DNA of 64,000 nucleotides from Thermoflexibacter ruber. GTDB taxonomy: Bacteria; Bacteroidota; Bacteroidia; Cytophagales; Thermoflexibacteraceae. Under the pieces are notes generated by a model that was not told the DNA's origin, searched no databases, and saw only the letters and a program-made list of their open reading frames with translations. This document shows positions 9,374 to 18,260 of the stretch, in pieces. The position numbers and the translations under genes are program-made. The stretch spans positions 62,001-126,000 of the forward strand of contig NZ_FONY01000009.1 in the NCBI RefSeq assembly GCF_900113045.1, in the 5' to 3' direction. Numbering within the stretch: position 1 is the first letter of the stretch; the number at the start of each line of letters is the position of its first letter.

Positions 9374-10171
9374 TTAGGCATATCCCATCAACTTATAAAC
9401 GATATAGCCTAAGACTTCTTTAATCAATATATTCCATTTGAGCCAAGCATCTAAAGAAGGCATAAAAATCTCTACTAAACTTACTATACCTATTTCATCT
9501 AAGCCTCCGTCCCCTGCATAAAAATCTGTGCTAAAAACATCAACCTTTACCCCCGCTTTTTTGAAACATGCCTCTGCGCGCCTCAAATGAAAAGCAGAGC
9601 TAACTAAGAGCAAATTTTGCTTATTGGGTAAGTATTCTTTTATCATTTTTGCAGAGAAAATCGCATTCTCATAGGTGTTGCGAGATTGATTTTCTACCCA
9701 AATCGCTGAGTCTGGCACACCACATTGCAAAAAAACCTGCTTCAAACTTCTTTCAGTGCTGGACAGTTCTCCATCTCTTGAAAACTCAGCCCCGCTAACT
9801 AAAATTTTTTTTACCTTGCCCTCTTGGAAAAGTCTGACAGTGTGCAGCACCCTATCCGCTCCACGATGAAAATAAATGCGGTCTTTGGGCGATTTGTAGT
9901 CAGAGGTTACTCCTGTGAGTACTATAGCAACCTCGTACTGACCTTGCTTGATGTCAGCAAAAGGAGTAGGCGGAAGTTCCCAAAGCAAAAATACTTCATT
10001 GATAATAAAGGCATTAGAAAAAAAGAGGATAAATAAAACCACTACCCATCGTAATTTTTTTTTCCATTTTTCATTCTTGGAAAAAAGAAAGTAAATAAAA
10101 CTTATAAAAAGCCAAGTAGAGGGTAAAACTAAGAAATACAGGGTTTTAGATAAAATAAAAAACATAGTCAT
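9374..10171 (-). CDS. YdcF/ElyC-family (DUF218) membrane protein
   Basis: A 265-residue protein with two N-terminal membrane helices (LVLPSTWLFISFIYFLF and WVVVLFILFFSNAFIINEVF) followed by a DUF218 domain. Typical elements are VAIVLTGVTSDY, DRIYFHRGADRVLHTVRLFQEGKVKKILVSGA, ESRNTYENA-like ENQSRNTYENAIFSAKMI and LLLVSSAFHLRRAEACFKKAGV. Relatives (SanA, ElyC, YdcF) have been linked to envelope integrity and peptidoglycan or carrier-lipid metabolism, but the reaction is not settled. The start is 5 bp after the comEC stop, so the two are probably co-transcribed. Confidence 0.85.
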   Translation of the reverse strand: MTMFFILSKTLYFLVLPSTWLFISFIYFLFSKNEKWKKKLRWVVVLFILFFSNAFIINEVFLLWELPPTPFADIKQGQYEVAIVLTGVTSDYKSPKDRIYFHRGADRVLHTVRLFQEGKVKKILVSGAEFSRDGELSSTERSLKQVFLQCGVPDSAIWVENQSRNTYENAIFSAKMIKEYLPNKQNLLLVSSAFHLRRAEACFKKAGVKVDVFSTDFYAGDGGLDEIGIVSLVEIFMPSLDAWLKWNILIKEVLGYIVYKLMGYA

Positions 10172-10176
10172 CTGGT

Positions 10177-12336
10177 TTAGTTGTCATTAGCTAATTCTTT
10201 TATAAATGCTCCTTGCTCACGGATTATATATAGGCTCATTCCCAATTTTTTTGCTTGTGAGGAAAGTTTTTTACTGTTGTAATAGGAATTACTTGCATCT
10301 AAAATAATAGTCTTAAACTTAGAAAAATCTAATTTTTCTACATCGCGAACTGCGTTTTTAGAAATCAGCAAGAAGTCCGCAGAAGGCAAGTCTATTTCCG
10401 TTTTTTCCAAAAGCCAAAGGATTTTTTTTTGATGATAAGAGAACAAAACAAGTTCTTTTTCCCTATAAAAGGGGATAGGGAAACCATTTTCTAAGCTGCT
10501 AATGTTGAAATATTTAACTTTTTCAGGGGAAACTCCCTTATATGACCAATAATTGTAAAAAAGATTACGCACTTGATAATCGTCATAAATCAGGGAAGAA
10601 TCTGCAAGCATAATATTCTGATTGCCTTCTAAAAAGTTCATGTTCAGAACCTTTCCTGAATGAAATATGTAAAAAATAGCTTGATTTTTTTGCTCAAAAA
10701 ATTCTTGCATTTGAGAGATGAAAAATAAAACCGTACACGCCACTGCATAATATAGATAGCTAATTTTTTGAAAGGCAAATAGCATAGCTAGCAGGAGTAT
10801 GGTGGTGTAAATCAGTAGAGTTTCACCTAAGCTAATATGTATGCCTTCTATGACAGCATAGGGCAAATGCTCCATGAAAAATAATGCCTCATTTTGTAGC
10901 CATACTACTTTTTCTACCAAAAAACCAATACCTACTGCGAGGAAAGGAACCCACGAAAAGAGCAAAGTAAGTAAACTTCCTGAAAATATGACAGTCGCCA
11001 AAGGAATGACAACTAAATTTGAAAAGAGGAAATATACAGGGAACTGATGAAAGTAAAACAATCCTATGGGGAAAGTACCAAGCTGTGCTGCCAATGAAAC
11101 ACAAGTGATTGACCAAAAAAACTTTATTGTTTGGAAAAGCCACTTATTCATGTGGGGGAAGCTATCCTCTATATGCCAACAGTGAAAAATCTTGGGTTGG
11201 AAATAGATAATCGCAAGCAAGGCAGTATAGGACAACTGAAAACTTACTGAAAACAACAAATAAGGGTCATAGCAAAGTATGAGAAAAGCAGAAATAGCAA
11301 TCGTATTGTAAATACTTGAATTTCTTTGGATTGTATTGGCTAAAGCTACTAAGGAAAACATAATTACTGCTCTCAATACAGAGGGAGAAAGACCTGTAAG
11401 CAAAGCATAAAACCACAGACAAAGCAAGACTATACTTAGAAAAATCCAATTACCATATTTTTTACTTTTCTTTATCCAAGCTAACAACCAAGTCAAAATC
11501 TGAAATAAAATTCCTACGTGCAATCCTGAAACTGCCAACACGTGCATCGCTCCTGTATGCGAATAGGTACTGCGAATGGCATTGTCCAGATGGTCTTTGA
11601 TGCCCAAGACCAAAGCACTGACTACGGCGTATTCCTCTTGCTCATGTATAGCATTTTGCAAAGCAAGACTGGCTTTCTGCCTAAGTTGAATAGCAAGTTC
11701 AACAATTCTGTTGGGCGGAGCATGACCGAGTATTCTGAATTTGTCTGCCTCTATAAACTGTTGATGATAAATTTGTTGGTTGGCTAAATACCTTTGAAAA
11801 TCAAACTGCTGGGGATTAGGTGGAGGAGAGGTAGCTTGTGGAGAGCCTACTATCAACAATCTATCTCCATATTGTAAACTTTTCAGTGAAGCGGTTTTAG
11901 CTTCTGACTTTTTGATATAAAGCAAGATGTTTCCTTTTGCTTCTTTCCAAATATTTTGGCAAAATACCTTTTTTACAGTTAGTTCTATTTTGAAATGATT
12001 AGTTTTCTCTTGGGGTTCTTCTGAAACGATAGCTTCGTAGTAACTAATTGAATCACAAAGATTAGAAAAGTGCTGTTCCCAATGAATTTCTTTTTTTTGG
12101 TGTGTTATGCTGATTCCAAACAGCGTAGTGGCAAGTAAGGCTAACAAGCCGAAAGCAAAGTTCCACTTCCTTTTTTGGACTGGGGTAGTAAAGTACAATA
12201 CAAAAACATAACTAACAGAAAATAAAACACATAGGACTGTCCAAAATGGAGAAGAAAGGTCAAAGTAGGCATAAAGCAAAATGCCAACTATAAGAGCTAA
12301 TACGATACGCACAAAGGGAGTCGCAGACCATTTCAT
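10177..12336 (-). CDS. comEC: ComEC/Rec2 family competence protein (DNA channel)
   Basis: A 719-residue polytopic membrane protein of the ComEC/Rec2 family, the inner-membrane channel for single-stranded DNA in natural transformation. It has an N-terminal DUF4131-like part with two membrane helices and an OB-like region (residues about 1-210), then the Competence domain starting with HVLAVSGLHVGILFQIL and GLSPSVLRAVIMFSL. The C-terminal 200 residues sit where other ComEC proteins carry a metallo-beta-lactamase-like domain, but no HxHxDH motif is present here. No other competence genes are adjacent. It may only retain transport, or use a separate nuclease. Confidence 0.9.
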   Translation of the reverse strand: MKWSATPFVRIVLALIVGILLYAYFDLSSPFWTVLCVLFSVSYVFVLYFTTPVQKRKWNFAFGLLALLATTLFGISITHQKKEIHWEQHFSNLCDSISYYEAIVSEEPQEKTNHFKIELTVKKVFCQNIWKEAKGNILLYIKKSEAKTASLKSLQYGDRLLIVGSPQATSPPPNPQQFDFQRYLANQQIYHQQFIEADKFRILGHAPPNRIVELAIQLRQKASLALQNAIHEQEEYAVVSALVLGIKDHLDNAIRSTYSHTGAMHVLAVSGLHVGILFQILTWLLAWIKKSKKYGNWIFLSIVLLCLWFYALLTGLSPSVLRAVIMFSLVALANTIQRNSSIYNTIAISAFLILCYDPYLLFSVSFQLSYTALLAIIYFQPKIFHCWHIEDSFPHMNKWLFQTIKFFWSITCVSLAAQLGTFPIGLFYFHQFPVYFLFSNLVVIPLATVIFSGSLLTLLFSWVPFLAVGIGFLVEKVVWLQNEALFFMEHLPYAVIEGIHISLGETLLIYTTILLLAMLFAFQKISYLYYAVACTVLFFISQMQEFFEQKNQAIFYIFHSGKVLNMNFLEGNQNIMLADSSLIYDDYQVRNLFYNYWSYKGVSPEKVKYFNISSLENGFPIPFYREKELVLFSYHQKKILWLLEKTEIDLPSADFLLISKNAVRDVEKLDFSKFKTIILDASNSYYNSKKLSSQAKKLGMSLYIIREQGAFIKELANDN

Positions 12337-12437
12337 TGCTAAGAAAAATGATTTTGAATAAAGATAACAACTTGTGAGTAAAATATTATGCTTAGCTTAA
12401 TTTTTTTGAAATGGAGAAGCTATAAAAAGCATATTCT

Positions 12438-13568
12438 TTAAAGTCTTTGCATGACTTGCTTTACCATATAGTCCTTCCATGTACGATAATCACCCGCCAA
12501 AATATGCTCTCTTGCTTGTCTAACCAACCACAAGTAAAAAGTCAGATTTTGAATACTTGCGATTTGACCTCCCAAAAGTTCTCCACTAACGATTAAATGC
12601 CTAAGATAAGCCTTTGAATAAAAAGTACTTACGTATCCGCCAATCGTGGGGTCAAGCGGTGAAAGGTCATCTTTCCACTTTTCATTTTTCATGTTCAGAA
12701 TTCCTTGTGAGGTAAAAATCATACCATTGCGAGCGTTGCGCGTAGGCATCACGCAGTCAAACATATCTACTCCTAAAGTTATGGCTTCCAAAATATTAGC
12801 AGGAGTTCCTACGCCCATGAGGTAGCGAGGCTTATCTTTGGGCAAGATGTCGCATACCAGTTCGGTCATGGCATACATTTCCTCTACAGGCTCACCTACG
12901 GACAGTCCGCCAATAGCATTCCCTTCGCGTTCAAAGGAGGCAATCGTTTCTGCGGACTGCACACGTAGGTCTTTAAATGTACTCCCTTGTATAATGGGGA
13001 AAAGTGTTTGACTATACCCGTACTTTCCTTCTGTGCTATCAAAACGCTCACAGCATCGCCTTAGCCAGCGATGCGTCAATTCCATAGAGTTTTTAGCATA
13101 TTGATACTCACAAGGATAAGGAGGACACTCATCAAAAGCCATAATGATGTCAGCCCCGATAGTTCGCTGGATGTCCATGACATTTTCAGGGGTAAAAAGA
13201 TGCTTTGAGCCATCAATATGCGATTGGAAAATGACTCCCTCTTCTTTGATTTTTCGATTAGCGGCAAGCGAATAGACCTGATAACCACCACTATCGGTAA
13301 GGATTGACCTACTCCACCCATTAAACTTGTGCAAACCTCCTGCCTTTTCTATAATGTCTAATTTAGGTCGCAAGTACAGGTGATAAGTATTGCCTAAGAT
13401 AATCTGTGCCTTGATGTCTTGCTCTAATTCGCGTTGGTGAACAGCCTTGACTGTACCAACAGTTCCTACAGGCATAAAAATAGGCGTTTGGATAGTGCCG
13501 TGGTCAGTAGTGATGATGCCCGCACGAGCTTTGGATTGTATATCAGTAGCTTGAAGTTCAAATTTCAA
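12438..13568 (-). CDS. tgt: tRNA-guanine(34) transglycosylase (queuine tRNA-ribosyltransferase)
   Basis: Tgt exchanges guanine 34 for preQ1 in the anticodon loop of Asp, Asn, His and Tyr tRNAs. The 376-residue protein shows TPIFMPVGTVGTVKAV, LTDSGGYQVYSL, AFDECPPYP, GGLSVGEP, the catalytic region MFDCVMPTRNARNG, and SKAYLRHL. The usual zinc ligands CxCxxC before the SxAYLRHL motif are missing: the region reads DPTIGGYVSTFYSKAYL. The rest of the fold is intact and full length, so the loss looks lineage-typical rather than a decay. It sits 24 bp downstream of the small membrane-protein gene and may share its transcript. Confidence 0.95.
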   Translation of the reverse strand: MKFELQATDIQSKARAGIITTDHGTIQTPIFMPVGTVGTVKAVHQRELEQDIKAQIILGNTYHLYLRPKLDIIEKAGGLHKFNGWSRSILTDSGGYQVYSLAANRKIKEEGVIFQSHIDGSKHLFTPENVMDIQRTIGADIIMAFDECPPYPCEYQYAKNSMELTHRWLRRCCERFDSTEGKYGYSQTLFPIIQGSTFKDLRVQSAETIASFEREGNAIGGLSVGEPVEEMYAMTELVCDILPKDKPRYLMGVGTPANILEAITLGVDMFDCVMPTRNARNGMIFTSQGILNMKNEKWKDDLSPLDPTIGGYVSTFYSKAYLRHLIVSGELLGGQIASIQNLTFYLWLVRQAREHILAGDYRTWKDYMVKQVMQRL

Positions 13569-13592
13569 TGTATTATCTTGTTTATGAATTAC

Positions 13593-14069
13593 TTACCTAT
13601 TTTCCCTAATAAAATCTTCTAATCCTTTGGCTAAAGCTAATCTATCTTTTTTACTCAACAAAGAAATGCTGATAAATGAATAAGTAACTATCTGCCCTTG
13701 CTGACGAGCCGTAATAGCTAACTCTTTGGTAAGCCCATAATTATGACTAAAAAATTGATAGTCCTTGATTTCATCTTTGTAAATTTCTATGATGCCTTCT
13801 GTATTTTTCCAATACCTAAAAAATTTGAAATATTTGATAGTGAGTTTTCTATTGGTAATTTCGCAGTAAAAATAAGCAGGATTGATGATGTAAGCTAAGC
13901 CCATAGCAAACAAAATGGTAGAAGAAAAGCCCACACGCATCATAAAAGTAGGGCGACCTAAAAGCTCATGAATATCTCGCCAAAAAAAAGCAAAAACCGA
14001 TAAACATAGAAAAAAAATAGCCCCAGAAATATGAAAGCGTTTTACATTATTGACATTGTTGATTTCCAT
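13593..14069 (-). CDS. Two-helix membrane protein, PH-domain-like, function unknown
   Basis: A 158-residue protein I do not recognise with certainty. Two hydrophobic helices near the N-terminus (ISGAIFFLCLSVFAFFW and FSSTILFAMGLAYIINPAYF) are followed by a soluble beta-rich part (ITNRKLTIKYFKFFRYWKN, IIEIYKDEIKDYQFF) and a C-terminal helix (SKKDRLALAKGLEDFIRE). This layout resembles small bacterial membrane proteins with a PH-like domain. It is followed after 24 bp by tgt, so a shared transcript is likely, although a functional link is not implied. Confidence 0.7.
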   Translation of the reverse strand: MEINNVNNVKRFHISGAIFFLCLSVFAFFWRDIHELLGRPTFMMRVGFSSTILFAMGLAYIINPAYFYCEITNRKLTIKYFKFFRYWKNTEGIIEIYKDEIKDYQFFSHNYGLTKELAITARQQGQIVTYSFISISLLSKKDRLALAKGLEDFIRENR

Positions 14070-14136
14070 TTGATTTTTTTAACCTCTCATTATAAATCAA
14101 ATTTAGTCATATCCTTGCAATAAAGCATACAATCAT

Positions 14137-14859
14137 TCATAGATTATTTCGCAATTGCTTTAATAAAGCATTCATGTCTTTGGGATAAGGAGCTGTGGCA
14201 GAGATAATCTCATCATTTAAGTCTTTAAAAGCCAAACTATACGCATGTAAAGCTACCCTACTAATTAAGGGCTGTTCCTCTGTATCTTTCTTTAAGTTAA
14301 ACCCTCTTTTGATTTCAGATAAAAATAACATTTTTCCGCCGTACTGTACATCAGAAACGATAGATGCCCCTAAGCATGAAATATGGATACGAATTTGGTG
14401 CATACGTCCCGTCAAAGGCATACACTCTACTAAGGTATGTTTTTTAAATACTTCTTTAGTATTAAAAATGGTAGTGGCTTCTTTACCTTTGCTTCTGTCT
14501 ATTTTTACAATACCAATAGGCAAAGGTAAAATAGGCAAATCTACCATAATCCCTTGAAAATCATGTATCCCCGTACTTACTGCATGATAAATCTTTTCTA
14601 CTTGGCGTTTTTCAAACTGTATAGCCAGGTGCCTATATGCCTCTGGATTTTTAGCTACAGCCAATGCGCCTGATGTTTCTTTGTCTAAGCGGTGAGCTAT
14701 TTGAGCATCAGGGTAGTGTTTTTTGACCATGCGAATAATACTTATTCCTTTGGCATCTAAGGTTCTTTCGTCAAGGGTAGAAATATGAGGAGGTTTATTG
14801 ATAATCAAATAATTATCATTTTCAAAAATAATAGCCTCCTTGAAGTCAAATGATTTCAT
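14137..14859 (-). CDS. RluA-family 23S rRNA/tRNA pseudouridine synthase
   Basis: The protein converts specific uridines in structured RNA to pseudouridine. The catalytic Asp lies in AHRLDKETSGALAVAKN; other family motifs are NYLIINKPPHISTLDER, EKIYHAVSTG and PLTGRMHQIRIHISCLG. The open frame extends to a TTG at 14877, but that start lies directly behind a terminator hairpin and T-run. I prefer the ATG at 14859 (MKSFDFKEAIIFEND). There is no N-terminal S4 domain. The exact target (RluC/D-like or other) cannot be read from the sequence. Confidence 0.9.
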   Translation of the reverse strand: MKSFDFKEAIIFENDNYLIINKPPHISTLDERTLDAKGISIIRMVKKHYPDAQIAHRLDKETSGALAVAKNPEAYRHLAIQFEKRQVEKIYHAVSTGIHDFQGIMVDLPILPLPIGIVKIDRSKGKEATTIFNTKEVFKKHTLVECMPLTGRMHQIRIHISCLGASIVSDVQYGGKMLFLSEIKRGFNLKKDTEEQPLISRVALHAYSLAFKDLNDEIISATAPYPKDMNALLKQLRNNL

Positions 14860-14881
14860 CTTGGGTGCGTTAGTCAAAAAG

Positions 14882-14932
14882 AAAAAGTCTAACCTTCACA
14901 GGATTAAATTTTTTTGAAAGTTAGACTTTTTT
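14882..14932. terminator. Intrinsic terminator between the S41 protease gene and the RluA-type gene
   Basis: Arms AAAAAGTCTAAC (14882-14893) and GTTAGACTTTTT form a 12-bp stem extended by TTC/GAA. On the minus strand the stem is followed by T-rich sequence, so it would end the protease transcript just before the RluA-type gene. The symmetry also allows function on the plus strand. Confidence 0.7.
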
Positions 14933-15060
14933 CTAAAAAAATGGAAATGTTATACTTAAATAAATTTAGTTTGTTAAGGTATCAGCTTGCAACTTATTTA
15001 TAATCTGCACTTACAAAAAATTCAATTCTTTTAAAATCTTTTCGGGTTTGCGTGCATGAA

Positions 15061-17160
15061 TTACATTAAGTCTTTCACTACATTTATCGCTTCGTTCAGA
15101 TGAATGTCCTTCTTAATGGACTTATACCAATTATCGATGCGTGCCTTAGTTGTAGAATCAATGTTATCCCTTTCAAAGTCTGCTTTCAATGGTGTTATAG
15201 TGATACCTGATTCATACTCGTTGATTACTTTGTATTTTTTAGCTTCCTCAACATATTTTTTCTGCATCTCTCTAAACTTGTCCAAGTTCAATGAAACTTG
15301 TGAAGTTTTGTTTTGCTGTTTAATTCTTTGGGCGTTTTCAGAAATTAGTTGGAAGACATTGTCTTTGCTTACTCGCTTTTGGCTATTTGCTTTGGCTTTG
15401 GCAATTTTATTTTCGTTTTTTGTCCAAATATTGTATTTCAATGGTTCTATTTGGTCTGCTTCCAGAGGGAAATCTTCTTTCTTTTCTCCTATTTCCTCTT
15501 CGTAGGCACTGTAAATATCTGGAAGTATAATATCTGGAATCACCCCTGTCAGTTGGTTAGTAGTTCCGTTGATACGATAAAACTTTTGCACGGTAAGTGC
15601 CAAAGCCCCAAGTGGTTTGATATTATCCAAAGAAACAGGCAAATAACGGTCTAAGTCAAGCATGTTTTGTACTGTCCCTTTTCCATAAGTAGATTTGCTC
15701 CCTATGATGATGCCTCTCTTGTAATCTTGAATAGCCCCTGCTAAGATTTCAGAAGCGGAGGCACTCATAGAGTTTACCATAACTGCCAAGGGACCGTCAT
15801 AGTGAATTTGAGGATCTTCATCTTCACCTACATTAGGTTTACCTCTTCTGCCTTTGACCTGTACTATTGGACCTTTTTCTATGAACAAACCTGTCATTTG
15901 TATTACTTCTGTGAGAGAACCACCGCCGTTGCTTCTTAGGTCAAGAATAATTCCATCTACTTTCTCTTTTTTAAGTTTAGCTATCTCATTTTTAATATCC
16001 TCACCGCAGTTTCTCCCACCGCTATTGCTAAAGTCTGCATAAAAACCGGGTAAGTTAATATAGCCTATTTTTTTCTTATCTCCATTTTCCAAAATTACTG
16101 ATTTGGCATAGGTTTCCTCAATCAGTACCACATCTCTTATGATAGGCACTACGGAAAGCGAACCATCTAACTTTTTGATAGTAAGTCGTACTTCTGTGCC
16201 TTTTTTTCCCTTAATTAGTTTTACTACCTCGTCTAAGAGCATATTGGTTACTTCTACAGGCTCACCATCTCCCTGAGCAACTTTGAGAATGACATCTTCT
16301 GCTTTCAATATGCCTTGCCTCCAAGCAGGACCGCCGGGCATGACTTCGCTTATTTTCACTGTGCCGTCTTCTTTGGTCATCAATCTTGCCCCTATGCCTT
16401 CATACTTTCCTGAAAAGTCCATGTCGAAGTTTTCTTTGGCGCGAGGAGCATAATAGGTGGTATGAGGGTCATAGCAAGCTGTAATGGCATTAATGTAAGT
16501 GGCTCTTTTAGCGGCAATGTCTTCCTTTTCCATGCGCAAGAACCAGTCATTCATGATTTTTAGGACTGCCTTGCGAGCTTCTTCTTCTATTTGTGCGAAG
16601 GTTTTTGCATTCTCCTTTTTATCTTTTTTATCCTCTGCTTCCAAGGTATTATATACTCTTTTTAGCACTTCAAATTTCAAATACTTTCTCCAACGCTCTT
16701 TTAGTTCTGCTTCATTTTTAGCGAAACCTATTTTCTTTATGTCCGTCTCGTAGGTTTCATCTGTGGAAAAGTCAAAAGGTGAAGCCAAAATTTCTTGGTA
16801 GTATTGTTTTGCCTCTGCCCATCGCTTAGTGCGAATCTGCATAGACAAATCAAATAACTGGAAAGTTTCTGCTTTGATTTCATCATCAATCTTAATCTCA
16901 AAAGTACTTAGCTCAGCTACATCTTCGGCAGTTAAAAATTGCTTTCTATAATCAAAACCTTCTAAATACTCTTTAAAAACTTTTTTTGAAAAGGCATCAT
17001 CTATATTATTTTCTAAATAGTGTCTGCTTTCCAAATTTTGTCTTACCAAACGCATCAATAACTGCTCTTTGCTTATTTCTCTTGTGGAGGTAGGCGAGTA
17101 AGAAGTGAGCAATAAAAGCCCAACAAAAATAAATACATATCTTACTGATATTATTTTCAT
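15061..17160 (-). CDS. prc: Tail-specific / C-terminal processing protease (S41, Prc-like)
   Basis: A periplasmic serine protease of the Tsp/Prc group, degrading proteins from unstructured C-termini. Of its 699 residues, the first about 25 form a signal anchor (YVFIFVGLLLLTSYS). A long N-terminal helical region precedes a PDZ domain (about 240-330, GIGARLMTKEDGTVKISEVMPGGPA). The S41 domain holds the catalytic Ser in VNSMSASASEILAGA and the Lys about 25 residues further on in STYGKGTVQ. A C-terminal DUF3340-like region (about 570-690) follows, as in E. coli Prc. It stands alone, with a terminator downstream. I use prc for the group; E. coli-like partners (NlpI) are not visible here. Confidence 0.93.
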   Translation of the reverse strand: MKIISVRYVFIFVGLLLLTSYSPTSTREISKEQLLMRLVRQNLESRHYLENNIDDAFSKKVFKEYLEGFDYRKQFLTAEDVAELSTFEIKIDDEIKAETFQLFDLSMQIRTKRWAEAKQYYQEILASPFDFSTDETYETDIKKIGFAKNEAELKERWRKYLKFEVLKRVYNTLEAEDKKDKKENAKTFAQIEEEARKAVLKIMNDWFLRMEKEDIAAKRATYINAITACYDPHTTYYAPRAKENFDMDFSGKYEGIGARLMTKEDGTVKISEVMPGGPAWRQGILKAEDVILKVAQGDGEPVEVTNMLLDEVVKLIKGKKGTEVRLTIKKLDGSLSVVPIIRDVVLIEETYAKSVILENGDKKKIGYINLPGFYADFSNSGGRNCGEDIKNEIAKLKKEKVDGIILDLRSNGGGSLTEVIQMTGLFIEKGPIVQVKGRRGKPNVGEDEDPQIHYDGPLAVMVNSMSASASEILAGAIQDYKRGIIIGSKSTYGKGTVQNMLDLDRYLPVSLDNIKPLGALALTVQKFYRINGTTNQLTGVIPDIILPDIYSAYEEEIGEKKEDFPLEADQIEPLKYNIWTKNENKIAKAKANSQKRVSKDNVFQLISENAQRIKQQNKTSQVSLNLDKFREMQKKYVEEAKKYKVINEYESGITITPLKADFERDNIDSTTKARIDNWYKSIKKDIHLNEAINVVKDLM

Positions 17161-17302
17161 AGTCCAAGTATTTTTATATTTTGTACCGTGCTTACTGAAA
17201 GTTTAAACCAAGTTGCTAATGTCTTGACTTGCAATATAACAAAATAAAACGAATAAAGATTGTTTAAGATTCAAATTTTACACATATTAGCAAATGATTT
17301 GC

Positions 17303-18154
17303 CTAACTATTTGACAGATTTAATAACTTTATTACTTCTATAGCTTCTTTGACATCATGCACGCGCAAAATAGATGCTCCATTTTTAACAGCTAAGGCAT
17401 GAAGAGCGGTAGTGCCATTAAGAGCCTCTTGAGAGCCAATGCCTAATTTTTTAAATATCATGGATTTACGAGAAACACCTACTAAAATAGGGCAATTCAA
17501 AACTTTAAAGTAAGGCAAATGATGAAGCAAAAAGTGGTTTTGCTCTATAGTTTTAGCAAAACCAAAACCTAAATCCACTATGATGTCCTTGCAGGATAAC
17601 TGTTTAAGGGTATGCAATCTATCTTGGAAATAAAAAATCAAGTCTTCTAAAATATGATTATAAGAAGTCATCTGACTCATCGTTTGTGGAGTACCCCTGC
17701 TGTGCATCAAAATATAAGGAACTTGAAGTTGGCTTACGGTGGCAAACATTTTCTCGTCTAACTGCCCCCCAGAAATATCATTGATTATACAAGCACCTTC
17801 TTGTACTGCGGCTTTAGCTACTTCTGCCCGAAAGGTATCTATGGAAATATAGCTTTGAGGAAAAAGTCTGTTTATTTCTTTAATGACAGGAAGAACCCTG
17901 CTAAGTTCTTCCTTTACAGATATGTCCTCTGCATTGGGGCGAGTAGAGTACCCCCCAATGTCCAAAAAAGTAGCCCCTTCTATGAGCATTTTTTCCGCCC
18001 TCTCACTTATTGACTTCAAATTATTGTACTTTCCGCCGTCATAAAAAGAATCTGGTGTATTATTAAGTATGCCCATGACCAAGGGGGTAGAGAGGTCAAG
18101 TAAATCTCCTTTTACTTGTAAGGTTTTTCTTGTATAACAAACGGCATCTCTCAT
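17303..18154 (-). CDS. folP: Dihydropteroate synthase
   Basis: FolP joins 6-hydroxymethyl-7,8-dihydropterin diphosphate with p-aminobenzoate in folate synthesis. The 283-residue TIM barrel shows MGILNNTPDSFYDGGKY, FLDIGGYSTRPNA, ISIDTFRAEVAKAA, INDISGG, the loop YILMHSRGTPQTM, DLGFGFAKTIEQN and GVSRKSMI (target loops for sulfonamides). The gene lies downstream of gdhA on the same strand, separated by the gdhA terminator, so it should have its own promoter in 18155-18199, which I could not identify. Confidence 0.96.
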   Translation of the reverse strand: MRDAVCYTRKTLQVKGDLLDLSTPLVMGILNNTPDSFYDGGKYNNLKSISERAEKMLIEGATFLDIGGYSTRPNAEDISVKEELSRVLPVIKEINRLFPQSYISIDTFRAEVAKAAVQEGACIINDISGGQLDEKMFATVSQLQVPYILMHSRGTPQTMSQMTSYNHILEDLIFYFQDRLHTLKQLSCKDIIVDLGFGFAKTIEQNHFLLHHLPYFKVLNCPILVGVSRKSMIFKKLGIGSQEALNGTTALHALAVKNGASILRVHDVKEAIEVIKLLNLSNS

Positions 18155-18199
18155 AGCAAAAAATCGTTGGACTAACTACAAAAATTTTTTAAAGGAAAA

Positions 18200-18220
18200 G
18201 GCTATCCCTTTTGGACAGCC
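18200..18220 (-). terminator. Intrinsic terminator of the glutamate dehydrogenase gene
   Basis: On the minus strand GGCTGTCC and GGATAGCC pair over 8 bp with one G-T wobble around an AAAAG loop. TTTTCCTTT follows. The hairpin starts about 40 bp after the stop codon. Confidence 0.75.
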
Positions 18221-18260
18221 TATCTTTACTATTTCAAATCAAATCATAGCAAAAGAACAA

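Noticed and set aside
14860-14877. TTG start six codons upstream for the RluA-type gene
   Set aside because: It lies directly behind the terminator T-run; ATG 14859 is the better start.
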